Positions 26,052 to 35,862 are shown, numbered from the stretch's first letter. The stretch is 64,000 nt of DNA from an uncultured Sphingomonadaceae bacterium (GCA_938050045.1 CALLJS010000017.1:62001-126000), one strand, 5' to 3'. The notes: a model not told the origin generated them from the sequence alone. Program-made: numbers and translations.

Positions 26052-28112
26052 TCAGGGTTTAAGCTCTGATTTCAAAGTCTTAATACTTAGTACTTGCGGT
26101 AATATCTTCTCTTCTTGGTTGGGCGCAAAATAGATATAAAGCGGAACACCAGCTCGACCATATTGGTTTAACATATTGGCGATTTCAGGCTCTTTGAGGG
26201 TGAAATCCGCTTCCATAACGATGATTTTATTGTTGGTGAAATATTGCGCCATTTCTTTGCGTTGAATGGTCGAGGCTTCATTTATTTTGCACGTTACGCA
26301 CCAATCGGCCGTGAAATAGAGGAATATCTTTTGTTGCTGAACTCTAAATTCCTGTAATTTTTGTGCATCATAAGAAACCACCTGCACCCATTTTTTTGTA
26401 TCAATTATTGATGGTGGTTTTGCTTGCGTCATGAAATAACCGCCTAGGAAAACTGTACAGAAAAAGACTATAAATGGCCATATTGCGGTCTTTTTATTGT
26501 CTATTTGATGGCGACGAATGATAGTGATGAGGGCAATGCTGAAAATGGCCATTATCGTTGCAATCGTCAATGCTTGGATGCCGCCCACTCGATAGAGTAG
26601 CCAAAATAATGCAATCGCGGTGATAGCCATTGGGATAGCCATGCTCTTGCGAAATATTTCCATCCATGGGCCAGCTTTGGGCATTTTGTTGCGCAATGCT
26701 GGGATATAGGCGATGGCTAAATAAGGCAGGGCAAGCCCAAAGCCCAATCCGAAAAATATCAATAAGGCTTGGTATATGGGTGCTATTAGAGCTGCGCCCA
26801 ATGCTAATGCCATGAACGGGCCAGTGCAAGGCGTAGCAACAAAAGCAGCCAATACACCTGTCCAAAATGAACCCCCGCTACCTTGGGTTAATCTTTGCCC
26901 CATCGTGATGCTAGAAAGTTCAAATACCCCCCACAGGTTGAGCGCGATAAAAACCATCAGCAAGAATAATAGTAACAGCATGACAGGCGATTGTAATTGA
27001 AAAGCCCAACCGATTTGTTCGCCACCAGCGCGCAGCAGTAACAGCAAAGCTCCCAATGCTACTGTGCTGAAAATAACCCCTGCGCTATAGGATAGGGCTT
27101 CTCGCTTGGCGGTTTTATCATCATTGCCAAATTTGGCCAAGGACACTGCTTTTAGACCGATAATCGGAAACACGCAGGGCATAAGGTTGAGGATAAGGCC
27201 ACCCAATAGTGCCGATGCCAATAATATCCAGATGGATGTTATATTTTCAGCAAAACCGCCTTCAAATCCGCCTTTGACAATGCCAGCTTTGGCGATTAGC
27301 TCGATACCGCTTTCAGAGCTAATCTGCAAAATAGCGCGCATTTCGCTATTAAATATAGTCTCTTTATCGCGATATTGATCCAAAGCAGTGGTGATGATGA
27401 TTTCAGTATCACCACGTTTTATTTTTTGAGGAGCTTGATAGTCAAATAAAGATTGGACAACGGGGAAAAAATAGAGATTATTAATCTCTACGCTGCTGGG
27501 CATTGGGATAGAAATAGCAATTTCTTCGCCTTGGATTTGATAGGTTGCTTTTTGATCCAATGGCGATGCTAATTTGGCGCGATACTCGCCAAATTGCGCT
27601 AAGCGCGCTGGCGTAATAGCACCATCACCTGTCACCAGATTTAATTGCAATTCATCTTGTTCTGGCACGCATATCCGATCGGTGCATGCCAGCCATTGCG
27701 CGTCGACGCTGATCGCAAGATTACGCCCAATCGCTATAGTGTCATCGATTTTTAGATCGACCAAAAAGGCATGTTGCCCTTCATAGGTGAAGTTCATCAA
27801 ATCGCTGATAATCAGCCTTTCTGGGATTGGAAAGCGTGCTTTTCCTGCTGTTACGCCCTCGGGTAATTTCCAATCTAATTGCAAACCAACACCCGCATCG
27901 CCAGGATTTTCCCAATAGCCATGCCATCCATCAGCAGGGGTCATCACTATGGCAATGGTGACGCTGCTCCCTGGGCTAGGCACGGGCGTTTCGGATTTTA
28001 ATTGCGCTTGTATGTTGAGCGGAAAATCTGGTAATTGTGCGGAAGCTGCATTATGCAGCGACAACATAGCAAGCATGATGATTAAATAGCGCAATATGGT
28101 CATAATTCTCAT
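26052..28112 (-). CDS. DsbD-family thiol:disulfide interchange protein
   Basis: 686 residues: signal peptide (about 1-25), a DsbD-alpha-like periplasmic domain, then about eight membrane helices containing the redox cysteines in LMPCVFP and ATPCTGP, and a C-terminal thioredoxin domain with WCVTCK (C605, C608). DsbD-type proteins carry electrons from cytoplasmic thioredoxin to periplasmic partners such as DsbC, cytochrome c maturation or metal-stress proteins. The N-terminal domain with DWKLPEG and CTDRICVPEQ resembles the DipZ/ScsB-like alphaproteobacterial branch. The last gene in a reverse-strand pair downstream of the beta-helix gene. Confidence 0.93.
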   Translation of the reverse strand: MRIMTILRYLIIMLAMLSLHNAASAQLPDFPLNIQAQLKSETPVPSPGSSVTIAIVMTPADGWHGYWENPGDAGVGLQLDWKLPEGVTAGKARFPIPERLIISDLMNFTYEGQHAFLVDLKIDDTIAIGRNLAISVDAQWLACTDRICVPEQDELQLNLVTGDGAITPARLAQFGEYRAKLASPLDQKATYQIQGEEIAISIPMPSSVEINNLYFFPVVQSLFDYQAPQKIKRGDTEIIITTALDQYRDKETIFNSEMRAILQISSESGIELIAKAGIVKGGFEGGFAENITSIWILLASALLGGLILNLMPCVFPIIGLKAVSLAKFGNDDKTAKREALSYSAGVIFSTVALGALLLLLRAGGEQIGWAFQLQSPVMLLLLFLLMVFIALNLWGVFELSSITMGQRLTQGSGGSFWTGVLAAFVATPCTGPFMALALGAALIAPIYQALLIFFGLGFGLALPYLAIAYIPALRNKMPKAGPWMEIFRKSMAIPMAITAIALFWLLYRVGGIQALTIATIMAIFSIALITIIRRHQIDNKKTAIWPFIVFFCTVFLGGYFMTQAKPPSIIDTKKWVQVVSYDAQKLQEFRVQQQKIFLYFTADWCVTCKINEASTIQRKEMAQYFTNNKIIVMEADFTLKEPEIANMLNQYGRAGVPLYIYFAPNQEEKILPQVLSIKTLKSELKP

Positions 28113-28199
28113 ATTCGCAATCTAATCATCTTCGTTACAAATGCATAGCATATTGCGCAAATTATAGCAGATAATCGCATCAGAGATGCGTTTGCGCGG

Positions 28200-29165
28200 C
28201 TATCTTTCTTCGTAACGCTGAAGCTGTGGCCCCAATCGGTTGGATTGCAGCGCAATGGAATCGCGCGACCAATTGGCTAAAAACACAGTCTTGCGCTGAA
28301 CGCCAGGTGCGATGCTTGCGTCATTATTGGTGACTTGCAAGCCATTGCTGCTGTTGACGCGGCCCTCGGCAGCGATAGCGATAAAGGCGCTGTAATTTTC
28401 TTTGTTAAGCCCTTGGACAAAATAGTTGCGATGGATTTTGCCCACCGAGCCCGCTGGTAGGTCAATCATATAATTGGTGGCGCGACCGCGCACATCATCA
28501 AAGGCATTATTGCTAATGTTGACACGGGCGCTACGGCTTTTGACATAATGGCCACCGCGACCTTGTTCAAAGCGTGAGTTGGTCACGGTTAATGCGCCAT
28601 AATCACCAATATAGATGCTATGCGAACAAGCGAGACCGCGATCACAGCGCCCTAAACTAGAAAATGTAGAGCGATCAATGCGGATAGAGCCATTTTTATC
28701 ATTAGCGGTTAAAATGCCTTGCTCGCTGTTACGAAATACAGACCGCGTGACGGTTAAATTCCCTTTTTCGAGGCGAATACCAGCGCCATTACCGTCTGTA
28801 ACGCCAATATTTTGGAAAATAATGCCATCTACGCTGCCGCTTTGTCCGCGCATGACCAATGTGGCTTTGCCCTCGCATACAGCCTTATCAAAAATTACGC
28901 GGCCTATATTTCTTGCTTTATAGGTGACATTACCAGCTATCTGAACGGCGCAATCGGCATAGCGACCATCGGCGATAATGATGGTTCCTGTGCCGCCGCC
29001 AATGGCTTTTACGGCAGATTGCAAGCTATTATAGCTTTTACCCGTTTCGGCCACTTGGAAATCACGGACATTGCCTTGCGCTGATGCACTGGTGACCAAA
29101 GTGCCAAATGTTAGAGCTGAAATTATTGCAATATTTTTAGCCGAGAGATTGAAATTCGCCATCAT
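28200..29165 (-). CDS. Secreted right-handed parallel beta-helix protein
   Basis: 321 residues with an N-terminal signal sequence cleaved near SASAQG. The body consists of repeated short strands with Asn/Gly turns (GTIIIADGRY, VTRSVFRNSEQGI, LTVTNSRFEQG, VNISNNAFDD), typical of pectate-lyase-like beta-helix folds. No catalytic residues of a specific polysaccharide lyase can be assigned. Start is supported by AAGGAT upstream of ATG 29165. Possibly cell-surface carbohydrate binding or processing; this is an inference from fold only. Confidence 0.85.
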   Translation of the reverse strand: MMANFNLSAKNIAIISALTFGTLVTSASAQGNVRDFQVAETGKSYNSLQSAVKAIGGGTGTIIIADGRYADCAVQIAGNVTYKARNIGRVIFDKAVCEGKATLVMRGQSGSVDGIIFQNIGVTDGNGAGIRLEKGNLTVTRSVFRNSEQGILTANDKNGSIRIDRSTFSSLGRCDRGLACSHSIYIGDYGALTVTNSRFEQGRGGHYVKSRSARVNISNNAFDDVRGRATNYMIDLPAGSVGKIHRNYFVQGLNKENYSAFIAIAAEGRVNSSNGLQVTNNDASIAPGVQRKTVFLANWSRDSIALQSNRLGPQLQRYEER

Positions 29166-29349
29166 ATTATCCTTTATATTACGCTACATCAGGCCTGAAA
29201 AGCTTCAGAAATTGATTTGAAAATCTGCTTCAGAGACTGTGGCTTGATTCGATTTATCACAATCATGTATAAAAACTAGCTGATTAACCAGATATTACAA
29301 ATAGCGTAACATTATCGGACAATAGCAGCACAAAATATTTATAGGCGGA

Positions 29350-31980
29350 TTAATCGTTCAAATTAGGCCGTAAATATTGCTTGGCTTTGTCGATGGTCAA
29401 ATCCCGTCTCTTAGCATAATCCTCGACTTGTTCTTCATCGATCCGCGCCACACCAAAATATTCGCTTTGCGGATGCGCAAAATAAAATCCAGAAACAGCG
29501 GCAGTTGGTGTCATGGCAAAGCCGCTCGTCAATTCAATGCCTGTATTATTTGTCGCATCTAACATATCGAATAATATTGGTTTCAAGCTATGATCGGGGC
29601 AGGCCGGATAACCAGGGGCGGGACGAATACCTGAGTATTTTTCTTGAATCAGTGCTTTATTGTCAAGCTTTTCATCGGGCGCATAACCCCATAAATCGGT
29701 GCGCACATGATGGTGCATCGCCTCGGCAAAGGCTTCGGCCAAGCGATCGGCCAATGCTTTTAGCAAAATAGAATTATAATCATCTTTATCGGCTTCAAAA
29801 CGTTGCACATATTCCTCTATGCCATGCCCCGTGGTGACTGCAAAGCCGCCAATCCAATCATCCGATGTATCAATAAAATCGGCCAGACACATATTGGCTT
29901 TGCCGCCGCGTTTGATGACTTGTTGCCGCAGCATTGATAGGCTAAATTCGTGATTATCGGGCGAAACAAAAATATCATCGCATTGTTCGCCTTTGCCGCG
30001 CCGTGCGCGCCACAGGCCAACCACAGCTCTAGCGGTGAGCCATTTTTCAGCAATGATTGTATCGAGCATTTTTTGTGCATCTTTGAACAAATCGCTCGCG
30101 CTTTCACCAACCACATCATCGGTCAAAATAGCTGGATAGCTTCCCGCCAATTCCCAAGCGCGGAAAAAAGGTGTCCAATCGATAAAATCGCGCAGATGAT
30201 TAAGATCCCAATCATCAAAAACATGCAAGCCCGGTTTATTGGGCGGTGCTGGTTTTTGCGCCATATCGATAGAGAATGCATTGTCGCGCGCATCGGCCAA
30301 TGCGGTCAATTTTTTAGCAGTTTTACCAGCACGCGCAACGCGCACTTCTTCATAATCTATGCGCGTATCGGCGATGAATTTATCGGCCAAAGTATCGCTC
30401 AAAAGAGTCGATGCAACGCCAACCGAGCGGCTCGCATCCAATACATAAACAGTCGCCCCGCTATAGGCTGGTTCGATGCGTAATGCGGTGTGTGTTTTTG
30501 ATGTTGTTGCTCCGCCAATTAGCAGCGGAATAGTCAGGCCTGCGCGTTCCATTTCCTCGGCAACAGTCACCATTTCATCCAGCGAAGGCGTGATTAATCC
30601 TGATAAACCAATAATATCGGCATCCTGTTCTTTGGCGGCTTTGATAATCTCCATCCACGGCACCATCACACCCAAATCAATAATCTCAAACCCATTACAT
30701 TGCAGCACAACGCCGACGATATTCTTGCCAATATCATGCACATCGCCTTTCACAGTGGCCATGATAATTTTGCCCTTACCCTTAGCTCCTTCTTCCTTGG
30801 CGGCTTCGATAAAGGGCAGCAAATGCGCCACAGCTTTTTTCATAACGCGCGCCGATTTCACCACCTGTGGCAGGAACATTTTTCCCGAACCAAATAAATC
30901 ACCAACGACATTCATGCCATCCATCAATGGCCCTTCGATAACCTCAATAGGGCGCGGTTTTAGTAACCGTGCTTCTTCGGTATCTTCGATAATATGCGCA
31001 TCAATGCCCTTGACCAATGCATATTCAAGCCGCTTTACAACGTCCAAACTGCGCCATTCCGCTGCTTCTTTCTCGGCTTTCGCATCTGTACCGCGATAGG
31101 TTTCAGCCAAAGCGATCAGATTTTCTGTGGCATTGCCGCCATCTTTGGGCGCGCGGTTTAATATCACATCTTCGCACGCTGCGCGCAATTTTGGGTCAAT
31201 CGTGTCATACACATCCAATTGCCCCGCATTCACAATAGCCATATCCATGCCCACGGGTATCGCATGATAGAGGAAAACCGAGTGCATGGCGCGGCGCACG
31301 GGTTCATTACCTCGAAAGCTGAAAGAGAGGTTGGATAGTCCGCCCGATATATGCACATGCGGGCAAGTGTTGGTAATTTCATCGGTGGCTTCGATAAAAT
31401 CGACGCCGTAATTATCATGTTCTTCGATGCCCGTTGCCACGGCAAAGACATTGGGATCAAAAATAATATCTTCGGGCGGAAAGCCAATATCGGTGAGTAA
31501 TGTATAAGCGCGCTGACATATTTCGACCTTGCGTTCTTTGGTGTCGGCTTGGCCCACTTCGTCAAACGCCATCACCACCACAGCAGCCCCATAGCTCATG
31601 CATAAACGCGCATATTTTAAGAACTCTTCTTCGCCCTCTTTCATGGAAATACTATTAACGATAGGCTTACCCGAAACGCATTTTAGGCCCGCTTCGATCA
31701 CGCTCCATTTTGAGGAATCGATCATCACTGGCACGCGGGCAATATCGGGTTCCGCTGCAATCAGTTTCAAAAATGTCGTCATCGCATGATGCGCATCGAG
31801 CAAACCTTCATCCATATTAATATCGATGATTTGCGCCCCATTTTCGACCTGTTGACGCGCGACTTCTACGGCGGCTTCATAATCATCATTGAGGATGAGT
31901 TTTTTGAACCGCGCGCTGCCCGTTACATTGGTGCGCTCGCCAATATTAACGAAGCTGGATCCAGATTGTGCATTAGTCAT
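29350..31980 (-). CDS. metH: Methionine synthase, pterin/cobalamin/activation half
   Basis: 876 residues corresponding to the C-terminal three modules of B12-dependent methionine synthase. Order: pterin-binding domain ([14 protein letters not shown] at about 11-24, EGLLD), cobalamin cap and B12-binding domain with the lower-ligand His415 in DVHDIG, and the SAM-binding activation domain ending with [11 protein letters not shown] and [13 protein letters not shown]. The homocysteine-binding module is a separate protein upstream (32.2-33.3 kb), a split known from sphingomonads. Together they transfer the methyl group of methyl-THF to homocysteine. No strong ribosome binding site precedes the ATG. 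Confidence 0.97.
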   Translation of the reverse strand: MTNAQSGSSFVNIGERTNVTGSARFKKLILNDDYEAAVEVARQQVENGAQIIDINMDEGLLDAHHAMTTFLKLIAAEPDIARVPVMIDSSKWSVIEAGLKCVSGKPIVNSISMKEGEEEFLKYARLCMSYGAAVVVMAFDEVGQADTKERKVEICQRAYTLLTDIGFPPEDIIFDPNVFAVATGIEEHDNYGVDFIEATDEITNTCPHVHISGGLSNLSFSFRGNEPVRRAMHSVFLYHAIPVGMDMAIVNAGQLDVYDTIDPKLRAACEDVILNRAPKDGGNATENLIALAETYRGTDAKAEKEAAEWRSLDVVKRLEYALVKGIDAHIIEDTEEARLLKPRPIEVIEGPLMDGMNVVGDLFGSGKMFLPQVVKSARVMKKAVAHLLPFIEAAKEEGAKGKGKIIMATVKGDVHDIGKNIVGVVLQCNGFEIIDLGVMVPWMEIIKAAKEQDADIIGLSGLITPSLDEMVTVAEEMERAGLTIPLLIGGATTSKTHTALRIEPAYSGATVYVLDASRSVGVASTLLSDTLADKFIADTRIDYEEVRVARAGKTAKKLTALADARDNAFSIDMAQKPAPPNKPGLHVFDDWDLNHLRDFIDWTPFFRAWELAGSYPAILTDDVVGESASDLFKDAQKMLDTIIAEKWLTARAVVGLWRARRGKGEQCDDIFVSPDNHEFSLSMLRQQVIKRGGKANMCLADFIDTSDDWIGGFAVTTGHGIEEYVQRFEADKDDYNSILLKALADRLAEAFAEAMHHHVRTDLWGYAPDEKLDNKALIQEKYSGIRPAPGYPACPDHSLKPILFDMLDATNNTGIELTSGFAMTPTAAVSGFYFAHPQSEYFGVARIDEEQVEDYAKRRDLTIDKAKQYLRPNLND

Positions 31981-31993
31981 TTTATTGTCTCAT

Positions 31994-32194
31994 TTATGTC
32001 ATTGCGCAGAGGCTATATTTCCGTGGCAATTTAGTATTGATCTGGATTGCTTTACCATTGCATTGGGCTTGCAATGAGGTGATAATATTTATGATTATCA
32101 TTGATGGGGTGGAAGGAGCAGATATTGCACTTTTAGAGTATTTTTCATATTCGCACGCAGCTTGTTTTGCGGGTTCATCATTGAAACGGAACAT
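31994..32194 (-). CDS. Possible 66-residue ORF between the metH halves
   Basis: An ATG at 32194 sits 10 bases after the stop of the upstream metH half and is preceded by AGGGAGAG, which overlaps that stop; the ORF ends 13 bases before the downstream half. The product (MFRFNDEPAKQAACEYEKY...) is not recognised, has no membrane or signal features and shows codon use unlike genuine neighbours. The same stretch forms two hairpins (see separate entry). It may be a translational bridge, a real small protein or chance. Confidence 0.3.
   Translation of the reverse strand: MFRFNDEPAKQAACEYEKYSKSAISAPSTPSMIIINIITSLQAQCNGKAIQINTKLPRKYSLCAMT
32056..32099 (-). other. Two adjacent hairpins in the metH intergenic segment
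   Basis: CATTGCA (32056-32062) pairs with TGCAATG (32070-32076) around a 7-base loop, and GATAAT (32081-32086) pairs with ATTATC (32094-32099). In a region of only 224 bases between two cotranscribed metH halves they could form a structured RNA affecting metH translation. They do not match SAM, SAH or cobalamin riboswitch cores that I can recall. Confidence 0.4.
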
Positions 32195-32204
32195 TAATCT
32201 CTCC

Positions 32205-33257
32205 CTAAGCGTGCATGTTAAATGGCTCTAGGCCCGATAAGCGCGTTGCAGTGGCAAGGTTGGGAATATGGCGAACAGGCTCGCCCTTAACGCGGTTGGC
32301 AATGGCGGCAATATGCTCTGGGGTGGTGCCGCAACATCCGCCAATAATATTGACCAAAGCTTCTTGCGTCCATTCGGAAATGAGCGCGGCCGTTTGTTCG
32401 GGCAATTCATCATATTCACCCAAATCATTGGGTAATCCAGCGTTGGGATAGGCCATAATCAGCGTATCGGCATTTTTGGATAGTTCGGTTAAAAATGGAC
32501 GCAGTAAATCAGCTCCGAATGAGCAATTCAAACCAATGGTGAGCGGTTTGACATGGCGAATAGCGTTCCAAAAACCCTCGACCGTATGGCCCGATAGATT
32601 GCGGCCCGCCATATCGGTGATGGTCATGCTAATCATCAAGGGGACATCGCGCTCCGAGGCATCGCCCGCCTCTTTAGCCGCCATAGCGGCGCATTTGGCG
32701 TTGAGCGTATCGAATATGGTTTCAATCAATAAAAAATCAACGCCGCCTTCTATTAGGGCATCGCATTGTTCGCGATACACGCTTTTTAGATAATCAAAAT
32801 CAATCTCGCGAAACCCAGGATCGTTGACATCGGGCGATAATGATAAGGTTTTGTTGGTTGGGCCAATCGAACCCGCTACAAGGCGTCTAACGCCATCTTT
32901 GGCTTGCGCTTCTGCGGCGGCCTCGCGGGCCAATTTGGCGGATTGAATATTCAAATCGCGCACCAAATGTTCGCACCCATAATCGGCCATACTTATCTGC
33001 GTTGCGCTGAAACTATTGGTTTCAATAATGTCAGCACCAGCCTCTAAATAGGCCCTATGGACGGCTTTGATAATGTCGGGTTTGGTGATAGAGAGCAAAT
33101 CATTATTGCCTTTTTGATCCATCGGTAAATCCAGATCACCGCGATAATCTGCTTCGCTTAATTTATAGGCTTGAATGGCGGTGCCATAGCCGCCATCAAA
33201 CAGCATGATGCGTTCTTGCGCAGTTTGACGGACATAATCGGCGGGGCTGATGGTCAT
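32205..33257 (-). CDS. metH: Methionine synthase, homocysteine-binding half
   Basis: 350 residues forming the homocysteine S-methyltransferase module of MetH. Seen are the N-terminal FDGGYGTAIQ, ETNSFSATQ, the zinc-ligand Cys in GLNCSFGAD, and the paired cysteines in IGGCCGTTPEHIAAIA. It acts with the separately encoded pterin/B12 half downstream. Its start overlaps the metF stop by 4 bases, and the next candidate ORF begins 10 bases past its stop, so it belongs to the methionine-cycle operon. Confidence 0.96.
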   Translation of the reverse strand: MTISPADYVRQTAQERIMLFDGGYGTAIQAYKLSEADYRGDLDLPMDQKGNNDLLSITKPDIIKAVHRAYLEAGADIIETNSFSATQISMADYGCEHLVRDLNIQSAKLAREAAAEAQAKDGVRRLVAGSIGPTNKTLSLSPDVNDPGFREIDFDYLKSVYREQCDALIEGGVDFLLIETIFDTLNAKCAAMAAKEAGDASERDVPLMISMTITDMAGRNLSGHTVEGFWNAIRHVKPLTIGLNCSFGADLLRPFLTELSKNADTLIMAYPNAGLPNDLGEYDELPEQTAALISEWTQEALVNIIGGCCGTTPEHIAAIANRVKGEPVRHIPNLATATRLSGLEPFNMHA

Positions 33258-34168
33258 ATATTTGTTCCTATCGCAGCGGGCCGCTTACCCAATAAATGGC
33301 ATATTGCATAAGATAATTCGGCGCGATTTAGTGTGTAAAAATGAAAATGCCTAACCCCACCTACATATAGGTTTTGGCACATTTCAGCGGCTATGGTCGC
33401 GGCGATTAATTGGCGGGCTGCTGGGTGGTCATCTAGCCCTTCGAACAAATCATTCATCCATTGGGGGATTTGTGCAGCACATATAGAGGCAATGCGGCGC
33501 GTTTGGCTGACGTTCGATACGGGCAATATCCCTGGAACTAATTCGGTGTCAATATGCGCCGCTGTGGCTGCTTCTCTGAACCGGAAAAACGCATCGGGCG
33601 AAAAGAAAAATTGCGTGATAGCGCGGCTTGCCCCAGCGTCTAATTTACGTTTTAGATTATCAATGTCGCTTTGCGGGCAATCGGCTTCTGGATGGGTTTC
33701 AGGATAAGCGGCCACGGATATATCAAAATCGGCTATTTCTTTTAAGCCTTTGACCAATTCGGCCGCGCTTGCATAGCCATTTGGGTGGGGTTCAAATTTT
33801 TGCCCCTCGGTGGGTGGATCACCGCGCAGCGCAACAATATGGCGCACGCCCGCTTCCCAATAGGCTTCGGCAATTTCGCGAATTTCGGTTTTGCTGGCCT
33901 CGACACAGGTAAGGTGTGCAGCGGCGGCAACATTGGTTTCTTTGGCAATTCGTGCGACAGTATTGTGGGTGCGCTCTCGGGTTGAACCGCCAGCACCATA
34001 AGTCACAGAAACAAAGCGCGGATCGAGCGGCTCTAATGTTTTAATGCTGTCCCACAATGTGGTTTCCATTTTTTCCGATTTCGGGGGAAAAAATTCAAAT
34101 GAAATTTCAGCATCGCCAGGCAATCCTGCAAATAGAGGTTGATGGCTATTATTTTGGTTCGCGCTCAT
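33254..34168 (-). CDS. metF: Methylenetetrahydrofolate reductase
   Basis: 304 residues. FAD-dependent enzyme producing 5-methyl-THF, the methyl donor used by the neighbouring methionine synthase. N-terminal SFEFFPPKSEKME, the SVTYGAGGSTRERT block, the HIVALRGDPP FAD-binding motif and GVRHFHFYTLNRAEL near the C-terminus are intact. It overlaps by 4 bases with both the upstream regulator gene and the downstream metH half, so all three are translationally coupled. Confidence 0.97.
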   Translation of the reverse strand: MSANQNNSHQPLFAGLPGDAEISFEFFPPKSEKMETTLWDSIKTLEPLDPRFVSVTYGAGGSTRERTHNTVARIAKETNVAAAAHLTCVEASKTEIREIAEAYWEAGVRHIVALRGDPPTEGQKFEPHPNGYASAAELVKGLKEIADFDISVAAYPETHPEADCPQSDIDNLKRKLDAGASRAITQFFFSPDAFFRFREAATAAHIDTELVPGILPVSNVSQTRRIASICAAQIPQWMNDLFEGLDDHPAARQLIAATIAAEMCQNLYVGGVRHFHFYTLNRAELSYAICHLLGKRPAAIGTNI

Positions 34169-35199
34169 TTTATGACTTTCAATTTTTGGGGCAATTCTCT
34201 GGTAGTTTTTTTATTTTTATAATCGGTAATTTTATTGCTTTTTGCTCCCATTTTTTGACCAAGCCAAATCGATACCGTTAATGCATCATCGCCATCTTTG
34301 CTCTTGGCTTCAGTATTGGAGAGATCAGTGTGGTGCGCTAAATATAATCCAGCGTTGCGAAAATTTTGTTTCATCATTTCATTGGAAAACCCAAGACGCG
34401 CATGGGCATGATATTTGCGCAAATCTTCGACATTATGCGACGAAAAATCGACAATCATGAGGCGGCCACCCTCGGATAATACGCGCGATGATTCTGTGAT
34501 AACGCGCTGGGGGTTTTGGGCATAATGCAGCACTTGATGCAAAATAAGGGTATCAAAACTGCCATTGTCAATCGGCAGATTATTAAAATCACCGAGCATC
34601 ATTTCAACCTTATGGCCAACAAGACGATCAATTTTGGCGCGCGCAACGCGCAGCATTTCCGGGCTATTATCAATGGCGGCTGCATGCTCGCATTGGCCAG
34701 CGAATAATTCGATTATCCGCCCTGTACCTGTGCCCACATCCAATAAGCGTCCGAGCGAATAGGCACTCAAAATCCGCTGCATCTCTTGTTCTACATCTTG
34801 TTCGGCAATATGTAAGGATCTGATTTGATCCCATTCACAGGCATGATTGGCAAAATAAGTTTCGGCCATTTCAGCCCGATCAGCGCGCACTTGTTCCAAT
34901 TTTTCCATGTCTGATTTGACAATGTCAGATTGGAAAATCTTAGTCGATTGCAAAAGCGCATTCAATTTATCCATTTGAGCAAAACTGCCATTGCGCAAAA
35001 ATACCCAACTGCCTTCTTTGCGCCGTTTAATAATACCAGCTTCATCCAAGATACGAATATGGCGAGAGACACGCGGTTGGCTCTGTTCGAGAATCAAGGC
35101 CATTTCACCGACCGATAATTCCATAGCGCTGACCAATAGTGCCATCCGCAGGCGCGTTGGGTCGGCTAGGGCCCGCATTATGTTGAGTAAATCATCCAT
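34165..35199 (-). CDS. ArsR-type regulator fused to a SAM-dependent methyltransferase
   Basis: 344 residues. Residues about 1-90 form an ArsR winged helix (ADPTRLRMALLV, EQSQPRVSRHIRILDEAGII). Residues about 140-290 form a class I methyltransferase with the SAM motif LLDVGTGTGRIIELFAG. Such fusions precede metF-metH in many alphaproteobacteria; SahR-type ArsR regulators are known to respond to S-adenosylhomocysteine and control the methionine cycle. Whether the second domain methylates anything or only senses SAM/SAH is unknown. It is first in the operon and preceded by a promoter containing a perfect palindrome. Confidence 0.93.
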   Translation of the reverse strand: MDDLLNIMRALADPTRLRMALLVSAMELSVGEMALILEQSQPRVSRHIRILDEAGIIKRRKEGSWVFLRNGSFAQMDKLNALLQSTKIFQSDIVKSDMEKLEQVRADRAEMAETYFANHACEWDQIRSLHIAEQDVEQEMQRILSAYSLGRLLDVGTGTGRIIELFAGQCEHAAAIDNSPEMLRVARAKIDRLVGHKVEMMLGDFNNLPIDNGSFDTLILHQVLHYAQNPQRVITESSRVLSEGGRLMIVDFSSHNVEDLRKYHAHARLGFSNEMMKQNFRNAGLYLAHHTDLSNTEAKSKDGDDALTVSIWLGQKMGAKSNKITDYKNKKTTRELPQKLKVIK

Positions 35200-35208
35200 C
35201 GTTCTAAT

Positions 35209-35237
35209 GATATAAAGATATCTTTATATGGGGTCAA
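35209..35237 (-). promoter_or_regulatory. Promoter with palindromic operator of the methionine-cycle operon
   Basis: Reading the reverse strand: TTGACC (35237-35232), a 17-base spacer, TATATC (35214-35209). The perfect 20-bp palindrome ATATAAAGATATCTTTATAT (35210-35229) fills the spacer and the -10 box. The predicted transcript would start near 35202, within a few bases of the ATG at 35199, so the mRNA is nearly leaderless; no Shine-Dalgarno is present. The position is ideal for autorepression by the ArsR-type protein encoded directly downstream. Confidence 0.7.
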
Positions 35238-35408
35238 TCAAAGATATGCTTTTAAGCAGATATAATATTATAATCAGAATATTTAACCCTAATCTAGCAA
35301 GTAGCTAGCTTCATTCTATCATTAAATAGAGTAATTTATGGATAGAGGATTGATATGCTCATTACCTCATGGCATATATCACCCAATAATAACATTATGA
35401 GGCCTTTT

Positions 35409-35657
35409 ATGAAAAAATCAGCAATCATCCTTTTACTGTCCAGCAATTTAATGCTTGCCGCGTGTAATAGCGAAGAAGAGGTGATCGTTGAACCAGAGAT
35501 TGAAGACGTAGCAACAAGCGAGCAAGATGCGCTAGAAGATGCTATTGAAAATGCAGAAAGTGCGGCCGATGCAATAGGCAAAGAATTATCCGATGCAACT
35601 GCACCCGAAGTTGCTGCCGATCCTGTTGCCCGCTCGAGCGAAAATGAAGCAAAATAA
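35409..35657 (+). CDS. Small acidic lipoprotein
   Basis: 82 residues from ATG 35409, chosen because GAGG lies 6 bases upstream and the protein then begins directly with a lipoprotein signal (MKKS, hydrophobic core, LAAC with Cys19); a longer frame from 35355 would bury the signal. The mature part is a Glu/Asp/Ala-rich helix (EEEVIVEPEIEDVATSEQDALED) with coiled-coil character. Family unknown. It overlaps the next small lipoprotein gene by 14 bases. Confidence 0.7.
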   Translation: MKKSAIILLLSSNLMLAACNSEEEVIVEPEIEDVATSEQDALEDAIENAESAADAIGKELSDATAPEVAADPVARSSENEAK

Positions 35658-35829
35658 TCCCAGCAAATTATGGATCGCCCTTGCGGTATTTTCGCTGATG
35701 TCATGCGGCGATGACAGCACCGATCTTGTATCAGAGCGCGATCAAAAAATGCTGGATGAGGCGGCTCAAAAACTGGACGAGCAAATGCCAGAAGCCCGCG
35801 CCGAGCGTGTTTCCAAGGAACAACAGTAA
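35644..35829 (+). CDS. Second small lipoprotein, overlapping the first
   Basis: 61 residues starting at ATG 35644 inside the end of the preceding gene in another frame. Lipobox LMSC with Cys21, followed by a charged, helix-forming mature part of about 40 residues (SERDQKMLDEAAQKLDEQM). Family unknown. The overlap suggests coupled translation with the upstream small lipoprotein, and the two may work together at the outer membrane, which is inference. Confidence 0.65.
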   Translation: MKQNNPSKLWIALAVFSLMSCGDDSTDLVSERDQKMLDEAAQKLDEQMPEARAERVSKEQQ

Positions 35830-35840
35830 TTTATGGATTA

Positions 35841-35862
35841 AATGACAGTTCGGATTGTCATT
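35841..35862. terminator. Hairpin between convergent genes
   Basis: AATGACA (35841-35847) pairs perfectly with TGTCATT (35856-35862) around an 8-base loop, in the 61-base gap between the small lipoprotein genes (+) and the beta-lactamase-like gene (-). A T-rich stretch follows about 13 bases later. Probably a weak bidirectional terminator. Confidence 0.4.

Noticed and set aside
31981-32204. SAM, SAH or cobalamin riboswitch between metH halves
   Set aside because: No recognisable core motifs such as the B12-box or SAM-type pseudoknot elements could be found; only two short hairpins.
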